DNA from: Synergistales bacterium
GTDB taxonomy: Bacteria > Synergistota > Synergistia > Synergistales > 79-D21
Direction of reading: 5' to 3'
Assembly: GCA_015657435.1 (NCBI GenBank)
Contig: JADLKH010000005.1
Span: forward strand, 506,200 to 515,656
Length of the DNA: 9,457 bases
Shown here piece after piece: positions 5,500 through 9,457 of the stretch. How positions within the stretch are numbered: the first letter of the stretch is position 1; every line of letters begins with the position of its first letter. The notes below the pieces were generated by a model. That model had not been told where the DNA came from, searched no databases, and was given only the letters and a program-made list of their open reading frames with translations. The position numbers were made by a program, and so were the translations under genes.

Positions 5500-6241
5500 A
5501 GGGATCCAGAATCCCTCGCCCCCCCTCACCCCGAAACGCCAGGAGCAACTCGGAAAAATCCAGCTCCTCCAAACAGAAAACCGTGGTGCAGCGCGTTTCC
5601 ATCTGGTCCAGCCCGTGCGCGTCCGAATTCCGCACCAGCGGAAACCCCGGATTGCTCCGGCAAAAAGACGCCGCCGCCTCTTTCGTGGCCCTGCACGTCA
5701 ACTCGAGCGCATCGACAGGATAACCCGCCGGCACTGGCCCCAGGATCGCCGTGTAGGAGAAGGCTTCCCGATCGACGTGACTCAGGAAGCAGATTCCTCC
5801 CCTATGCCTGGCTTCCCTCACAATCGCATCGATCCCGTGACGGGCTCCCTGGACCAGCAAAACCGGTTCCTCGCCAAGGATCCGGTTTTGCTCATCGATC
5901 AGAATCTGAGGGCCGAAGAGATCAGGCCGGTTCAAAATACGCGGGAAGTCCTCCCAAAGCCACGCTTCGAAATCGAGCGCCTCTTCCGGGGTCCGAAAAA
6001 GCGTGACGGCATGGACATCCTCCGCGCTCTGGATCTCCAGCCCCGCAATCACGAGAAGCCCCGTCCCCCTTGCCGCCTTCTTCACGGCGTCTGCATTTTT
6101 CGCAGTGTTGTGATCCGTCACCGCAAGAATCCCGATGCCCAGGTCCAGGGCACGCTCCACGATATCGGGGGCCCCCATGTCGAGCTCTCCGCACGGGGAA
6201 AGGACGGTGTGAATGTGGAGATCCGCCCTGACCTGCTTCAT
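5492..6241 (-). CDS. PHP-domain metal-dependent phosphoesterase
   Basis: A 249-residue PHP-fold protein, the family of histidinol phosphatase, polymerase PHP domains and nucleoside phosphatases. Metal-binding motifs are complete and in order: DLHIHT (His9, His11), TDHN (Asp43, His44), GLEIQS (Glu69) with DVHAV (His77), LSHVDRE (His155) and NSDAHG (Asp207, His209). These would hold a multinuclear Zn/Mn/Fe centre that hydrolyses a phosphomonoester or phosphodiester; the substrate is unknown. It starts at ATG 6241, 6 bp after the upstream DRTGG-like gene, with a weak AAAGG before it. It is the last confident gene of the operon beginning at 8713, which suggests its substrate may be a nucleotide or phosphorylated product made or sensed by the rest of the cluster. 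That link is inference. Confidence 0.88.
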   Translation of the reverse strand: MKQVRADLHIHTVLSPCGELDMGAPDIVERALDLGIGILAVTDHNTAKNADAVKKAARGTGLLVIAGLEIQSAEDVHAVTLFRTPEEALDFEAWLWEDFPRILNRPDLFGPQILIDEQNRILGEEPVLLVQGARHGIDAIVREARHRGGICFLSHVDREAFSYTAILGPVPAGYPVDALELTCRATKEAAASFCRSNPGFPLVRNSDAHGLDQMETRCTTVFCLEELDFSELLLAFRGEGGRGILDPWG

Positions 6242-6247
6242 TTCGCA

Positions 6248-6583
6248 CTAGCCTTTCAACCCCAGGTCATGGAGGGCTCCGCAGAGATCGAATGGGGAAT
6301 CCGAAGCGGTCGCGATTGAGATGCCCTCTTTTCGGCAACGCTCCAGAAGTTCCGCGTCGGGAATTCTCCCCGATGCAAGGATGACCAGGGGAATTTCCTT
6401 TAAAACAGCGACTGCGGCGATGTTGACATGGGTTTGAAGCGTGACCCAGACCGCACCTTCCGGCGCTCCTCCCATCACGAAGCTCAACAGATCCCCGACG
6501 ACGCCCCGGGAAACGTGAACGTTTCCGTTTCCTCCGTGATGGACATCCAGGCCGAGCGCTTCGATCAGTGACGTGACGGTCAT
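6248..6583 (-). CDS. DRTGG-like domain protein, second copy
   Basis: A 111-residue protein that lines up along its length with the operon's first gene. VVGDLLSFVMGGAPEGAVWV matches SDLMSDVLAFAWPGTLLL; QTHVNIAAVAVLKEIPLVIL matches LTNVQIVRTAQMMDIPAVVF; both end with a Cys-Gly-x-Leu-x-x-x-Gly-Leu helix. This is the DRTGG fold, otherwise found beside CBS domains or in phosphotransacetylase and HPr-kinase-like proteins, with a proposed regulatory or ligand-binding role; the ligand is not known. It starts at ATG 6583, overlapping the hydrogenase-like stop as ATGA, so the two proteins are probably made in a coupled ratio. The strict DRTGG string is absent; the assignment rests on similarity to the other copy and on overall pattern. 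Confidence 0.75.
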   Translation of the reverse strand: MTVTSLIEALGLDVHHGGNGNVHVSRGVVGDLLSFVMGGAPEGAVWVTLQTHVNIAAVAVLKEIPLVILASGRIPDAELLERCRKEGISIATASDSPFDLCGALHDLGLKG

Positions 6584-7893
6584 TTGGCATGCTTCCTTTC
6601 ATGAAAGGCGTGCGGCAGTTTCCCACTCAGCGAGGTGATCTCCTCACCGAGGATCGCGATCCGCTCCCTCAGCTTGAAGACGCAGTCGGTCACTTCTCCC
6701 TCTCCTCTCACCACATCTTCCGCAAGAGCCCGGCACGAGGGGCGACCGCAGGCCCCACAGTCGATGTGCGGCAACTCCGCGTAAACAGCCTGCATCGTTT
6801 TCAGTTTCTTCATGGCCTCGTCCAGAGTGTCGGCCAGGGAAGGGCGGGGCCGTGGCTGAATGGGCTGTTCGAGGGCCCAGACCCCGGTCTCGTAAAGGGT
6901 GGACAGCTCAGTTTTTTCGCTTTCCGTGACGTTCCATTCAACAGGCTGATGAGAAAGCCGCAGTTCGGACAGGAAACGGGATTCAGCATTCCCGATCCCG
7001 CCTATGCACCCAAGGTCGCAAACCCGGCACTCCACGAAATCGACCCCTTTCAACCTTCCCAGTTCCAAATCCTGCAGGAGGTCGATCGTGTTCCGGAGCC
7101 CCGAAACGGCCATGGTCGTAAGGGGTTTCCTTGAGAAGGCCTTTACATGGCGGCTCTCCCCTCCCCGTAGAGCCCAGGCCAGCCAACGACTGCCCACGGG
7201 ATCCGTGCCCGTGCCGTCCACTTTCGGACCCGCGGCCAAAAGATCGCGTGCCAGACGCTTGACCGACACGACATGATCCATCATGCTCGTGCCCCTTCCG
7301 ACAGGGCCGCGAACCAGCATCACCTTTGCGCTGCAAGGCGTCACAAGGATGACTCCTTCATTGGAACCGTTTTGCCGGCGCCAGAGAAGAGTTCCTGTTT
7401 CCAAAGGGTTTTCGGTTCTGACCAGCCTGTGAAGCAACTCGGGAAACCGGACCTGGATCAACCGGACGACTGCGGGACAATAGACCGAGATCAACGGAAG
7501 GCTTTCCTTCGAAGCCTCCTCGACTTGCCTTGCCGTTGCGAAGGCTGCAAGGTCGAACGCTTTGGCGGCCTGGTCGAACAGATCCTTCGCCTCCAGCGAA
7601 GCCAGGGCTTTCCTGACCAGGCCGGGGCTCCAGTAATGGGAAAACTGGGCGCAGAAGGTGGGATCGGCCATGAGCACGACCGGTCCATGACTTCTGATGA
7701 GATCCCAATCGTCCTCGTCGAGGGCGAGCGCCTTTTCCCTGCAGCTTCGCAGGCACTCCCCGCAGTCGATGCAAAGCTCCGACAGGATTTTTACCCTCCC
7801 GTCGACCACCCGCAGAGCCTCGGTGGGACAGGATTTGATGCAGTTCACGCAGCCCTTGCAGCTGCCTTCCAGAACTTTGATCCCCGTCTCCAT
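6580..7893 (-). CDS. [FeFe]-hydrogenase-like iron-sulfur protein, probably sensory
   Basis: A 437-residue multi-cluster protein. Residues 12-22 and 41-51 hold two CxxCxxCxxxC motifs (the second ends CREK rather than CP), a 2[4Fe-4S] ferredoxin domain. Residues about 70-315 are an H-cluster domain. Its four cluster cysteines are present: Cys139 (SVYCPAVV), Cys187 (TPCSAK), Cys292 and Cys296 (ECRVCDLGCIGG). Lys190 and Glu288 are also kept. Against catalytic enzymes (CpI numbering), the proton-relay Cys299 is Tyr138, Met353 is Thr185 and Met497 is Arg290. A C-terminal cluster domain has Cys379, 382, 387 and 404 (C-x2-C-x4-C-x16-C), followed by a helix likely to be coiled. No membrane segment or signal peptide is seen. 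ATG 7893 lies 4 bp after the HATPase stop. The company of HATPase and DRTGG genes fits a redox or H2 sensor. Family confident, role inferred. Confidence 0.88.
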   Translation of the reverse strand: METGIKVLEGSCKGCVNCIKSCPTEALRVVDGRVKILSELCIDCGECLRSCREKALALDEDDWDLIRSHGPVVLMADPTFCAQFSHYWSPGLVRKALASLEAKDLFDQAAKAFDLAAFATARQVEEASKESLPLISVYCPAVVRLIQVRFPELLHRLVRTENPLETGTLLWRRQNGSNEGVILVTPCSAKVMLVRGPVGRGTSMMDHVVSVKRLARDLLAAGPKVDGTGTDPVGSRWLAWALRGGESRHVKAFSRKPLTTMAVSGLRNTIDLLQDLELGRLKGVDFVECRVCDLGCIGGIGNAESRFLSELRLSHQPVEWNVTESEKTELSTLYETGVWALEQPIQPRPRPSLADTLDEAMKKLKTMQAVYAELPHIDCGACGRPSCRALAEDVVRGEGEVTDCVFKLRERIAILGEEITSLSGKLPHAFHERKHAK

Positions 7894-7897
7894 GCCC

Positions 7898-8344
7898 CTA
7901 CCCCCTGTTCCCCTCCCCTTGATGGAAGAAAACCGTTGCAGTCAGTATCGTTCCCTTGCCGATCAGCGAATCGATCTGCAGGCAATCGGAATTGCGCTTG
8001 ATGTTCGGCAACCCCATGCCTGCCCCGAACCCCATCTCCCTCACCTTGTCGGAAGCGGTTGAAAACCCTTCCCGCATCGCCAGGTCGAGATCCGGTATTC
8101 CCGGCCCCTGATCTTTGGCCTCGATCGTCAGTTTTTCAGGTGTGATGATCGCCCGGAGGATGCCTCCACCCGAATGGATCACGAGGTTCATCTCCGCTTC
8201 GTAGGTGATGACGGAAGCCCGTCGCGAAATCGGGGAAGGCACTCCAAGCATGATCAGCGTTTCCTTGATCTGGTTGGACGCCTCCCCTGCAGCAAGGAAA
8301 TCGTCACCTCTGACCTTGAACTCGACCTCGTAACGACTGTCCAA
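7898..8344 (-). CDS. HATPase-domain protein, RsbW/RsbT anti-sigma kinase-like
   Basis: A 148-residue stand-alone GHKL ATP-binding domain with no dimerisation or sensor part. The N box is ITYEAEMNLVIHSGG (Glu49, Asn53), the G1 box DQGPGIPD (78-85) and the G2 box MGFGAGMGLPNI (104-115). These are the features of serine kinases that phosphorylate an antagonist protein in partner-switching systems. Start: TTG at 8344, with GGGAGG 8 bases upstream inside the end of the first DRTGG gene; the gap between the genes is 3 bp. No STAS-domain antagonist, sigma factor or PP2C phosphatase gene is in the window, so the partner is either elsewhere or is one of the DRTGG proteins. ATP binding is well supported; kinase activity and target are inferred. 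Confidence 0.87.
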   Translation of the reverse strand: MDSRYEVEFKVRGDDFLAAGEASNQIKETLIMLGVPSPISRRASVITYEAEMNLVIHSGGGILRAIITPEKLTIEAKDQGPGIPDLDLAMREGFSTASDKVREMGFGAGMGLPNIKRNSDCLQIDSLIGKGTILTATVFFHQGEGNRG

Positions 8345-8347
8345 ACG

Positions 8348-8713
8348 CTATGCCTCCCGGGCGGGGATGACGCAAGGCGACAGGCCTGCCTTGTAAAGCA
8401 GGCCGCAGGTTTCGTACATGCTCATCGATGAAACCAGCAGAGGCATCCCGATATTTTTCGCCAGCGCGACCGCTTCTTCCTGAGGCCTTTTGCCCCTGAC
8501 AAATACAACCGCCGGAATATCCATCATCTGTGCCGTGCGAACAATCTGCACGTTGGTCAAGCCCGTCAGCAGGAGCGTTCCGGGCCAAGCAAAAGCCAGA
8601 ACGTCGCTCATCAGGTCCGAGGCATAGGCTTTTTCGACTTCCACCTTTTCGAGCAGATCTTCCCCGTGGAGGGTTTCCGCCCCGATGCAGGATACGATCT
8701 CCTTCAGGTTCAA
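8348..8713 (-). CDS. DRTGG-domain protein, first copy, first gene of the hydrogenase-like operon
   Basis: A 121-residue protein made of a single DRTGG domain. An N-terminal helix (MNLKEIVSCIGAETLHG) precedes VEKAYASDLMSDVLAF, then GTLLLTGLTNVQIVRTAQMM, DIPAVVFVRGKRP and a final MYETCGLLYKAGL. DRTGG domains are thought to be regulatory, but their ligand is unestablished. The start is TTG at 8713, backed by a strong AGGGGAGG 9 bases upstream. An ATG-initiated frame from 8771 overlaps it but is not protein-like. It leads five genes on the minus strand and is divergent from the symporter gene. The 130-base gap shows no clear minus-strand promoter to me. Confidence 0.82.
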   Translation of the reverse strand: MNLKEIVSCIGAETLHGEDLLEKVEVEKAYASDLMSDVLAFAWPGTLLLTGLTNVQIVRTAQMMDIPAVVFVRGKRPQEEAVALAKNIGMPLLVSSMSMYETCGLLYKAGLSPCVIPAREA

Positions 8714-8734
8714 GAATTCCGACCTCCCCTGTCC

Positions 8735-8763
8735 TTGTCATCATGGTCGTTCCCTGTGATAAA
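8735..8763 (+). promoter_or_regulatory. Possible promoter of the symporter gene
   Basis: TTGTCA (8735-8740, 5 of 6), a 17-base spacer and GATAAA (8758-8763, 4 of 6), with an extended -10 TG at 8755-8756. It would start a transcript near 8770, about 74 bases before the ATG at 8844. Predicted from pattern only. Confidence 0.4.
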
Positions 8764-8843
8764 AATAACATATCGGCCTTTATCCGTCATGACACCCCTT
8801 TTCCGCTTCGGGGTAAACCGGCTGAAGAGAGCGGGGATAACCA

Positions 8844-9457
8844 ATGTTTACTTTCGGAGCAGGGGTCTCGATCGTCCTTCTTGTCTTTGTCATTCTCGGA
8901 ACTCTCGCCGCAGGCGGGGTCCGCTCCGCCTCGGACTACACTCTCGCCGGCCGCAAGGCCGGATCTCTGGAAGTCAGCGGGATCCTGCTCGGAGCTCTCG
9001 TCGGAGGGGCCAGCACGGTCGGTACTGTTGAAATGGCTTACCGCTGGGGCATGGCCGCCTGGTGGTTCACCCTGGGAGGGGGTATCGGCTGCCTGATCCT
9101 CGGGCTATGGTTCGCACGCCCCCTGCGCCGGACCGGGCTTACCACGATTCCGGAGCTTCTCGAAAAGCAGTACGGACGCGGAACCGGCATCGTGGCCCTG
9201 GCCGCTTCAACCCTCGGGACATTCATCTCGGTTGTGGCCCAGTTTCTTGCCGGCCTGGCCATGCTCCAGGGAATCTGGCCGCTTTCAGACTCGGCCGCCG
9301 CAGCCGGTGTTGCGATGGCCATTCTGGGATTCATCCTGCTCGGGGGACTGAAAAGCTACGGCATTCTGGGAAAAGCAAAGATTGCCTTTCTCTATCTGGT
9401 TCTCGTCTCCTGCGCCGGAGTCGCCGCCGCGAAGGGAGCAACCCTTGCGGCCCTCTG
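8844..9457 (+). CDS. Sodium:solute symporter family protein, N-terminal part
   Basis: The first 204 codons of a membrane transporter cut by the window end; the family is usually 450-550 residues. The first membrane helix is about residues 4-24. Next come SASDYTLAGRKAGSL, which is the usual loop with DY-LAGR, and a helix with GALVGGASTVGTVEMAYRWG (TM2 with the SSS-type Gly/Ser/Thr-rich break). Later come a TM with WWFTLGGGIGCLILGLW, a cytoplasmic loop GLTTIPELLEKQYG, and two or three further helices. These match the SSS family, which couples solute uptake to a sodium gradient. The substrate (amino acid, pantothenate, organic acid) cannot be told. The ATG at 8844 has only a weak GCGGGGA before it. 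It is divergent from the hydrogenase-like operon; co-regulation is possible but not shown. Confidence 0.87.
   Translation, partial: MFTFGAGVSIVLLVFVILGTLAAGGVRSASDYTLAGRKAGSLEVSGILLGALVGGASTVGTVEMAYRWGMAAWWFTLGGGIGCLILGLWFARPLRRTGLTTIPELLEKQYGRGTGIVALAASTLGTFISVVAQFLAGLAMLQGIWPLSDSAAAAGVAMAILGFILLGGLKSYGILGKAKIAFLYLVLVSCAGVAAAKGATLAAL

Noticed and set aside
5375..6319. 314-codon open frame on the plus strand
   Set aside because: It is antisense to the PHP gene, whose metal motifs are complete; the translation is Arg/Pro-rich and resembles nothing.
7273..8001. 242-codon open frame on the plus strand
   Set aside because: It is antisense to the [FeFe]-hydrogenase-like gene, which has full cysteine motifs; a GC-rich shadow.

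Overview
The window looks like a chromosomal segment of an anaerobic, GC-rich bacterium (roughly 55-60% G+C by eye). The anaerobic lifestyle is inferred from a rubrerythrin behind a perfect PerR-type peroxide operator, and from a gene cluster built around an [FeFe]-hydrogenase-like iron-sulfur protein. The phylum cannot be fixed from this sequence alone. Synergistota, a high-GC clostridial lineage or a syntrophic deltaproteobacterium-like anaerobe would all fit; Synergistota is a weak guess. No rRNA, tRNA, insertion sequence, CRISPR array or prophage was seen. Gene density is high, with many 4-bp ATGA overlaps and several TTG starts.

Layout. (1) 1-796, plus strand: the end of a histidine operon. 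The C-terminus of hisF overlaps hisI by ATGA. The HisE (PRA-PH) half follows in another frame, so the usual fused hisIE is interrupted by a one-base frame change near the G-run at 487-490. (2) 800-1369, minus strand: a class I SAM-dependent methyltransferase, divergent from (3) 1436-2491, plus strand, a DegT/DnrJ-like PLP enzyme. (4) 2509-3113: a rubrerythrin with its own sigma70-like promoter, whose -10 box lies inside a perfect PerR box, closed by an 18-bp perfect inverted repeat. (5) 3128-4491, minus strand: a SUI1/YciH-type factor overlapping a glutaminase A gene. (6) 4692-5216, plus strand: a lone type IV prepilin/pseudopilin-like protein with a TTG start. (7) 5222-5440, minus strand: a small Cys-containing acidic protein of unknown function.

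(8) 5492-8713, minus strand: a tight five-gene operon. In transcription order it encodes a DRTGG-domain protein, an RsbW/RsbT-like HATPase, an [FeFe]-hydrogenase-like protein with two ferredoxin clusters and a C-terminal four-Cys cluster domain, a second DRTGG-like protein and a PHP-domain phosphoesterase. Gaps are 3 to 6 bp or a 4-bp overlap. This is the most interesting part of the window. The hydrogenase-like protein keeps the four H-cluster cysteines but has lost the proton-relay cysteine and two active-site methionines. Together with the kinase-like and DRTGG partners, this suggests a redox or hydrogen sensor controlling a signalling output rather than a catalytic hydrogenase. (9) 8844-9457, plus strand: the start of a sodium:solute symporter, divergent from the operon and cut by the window edge.
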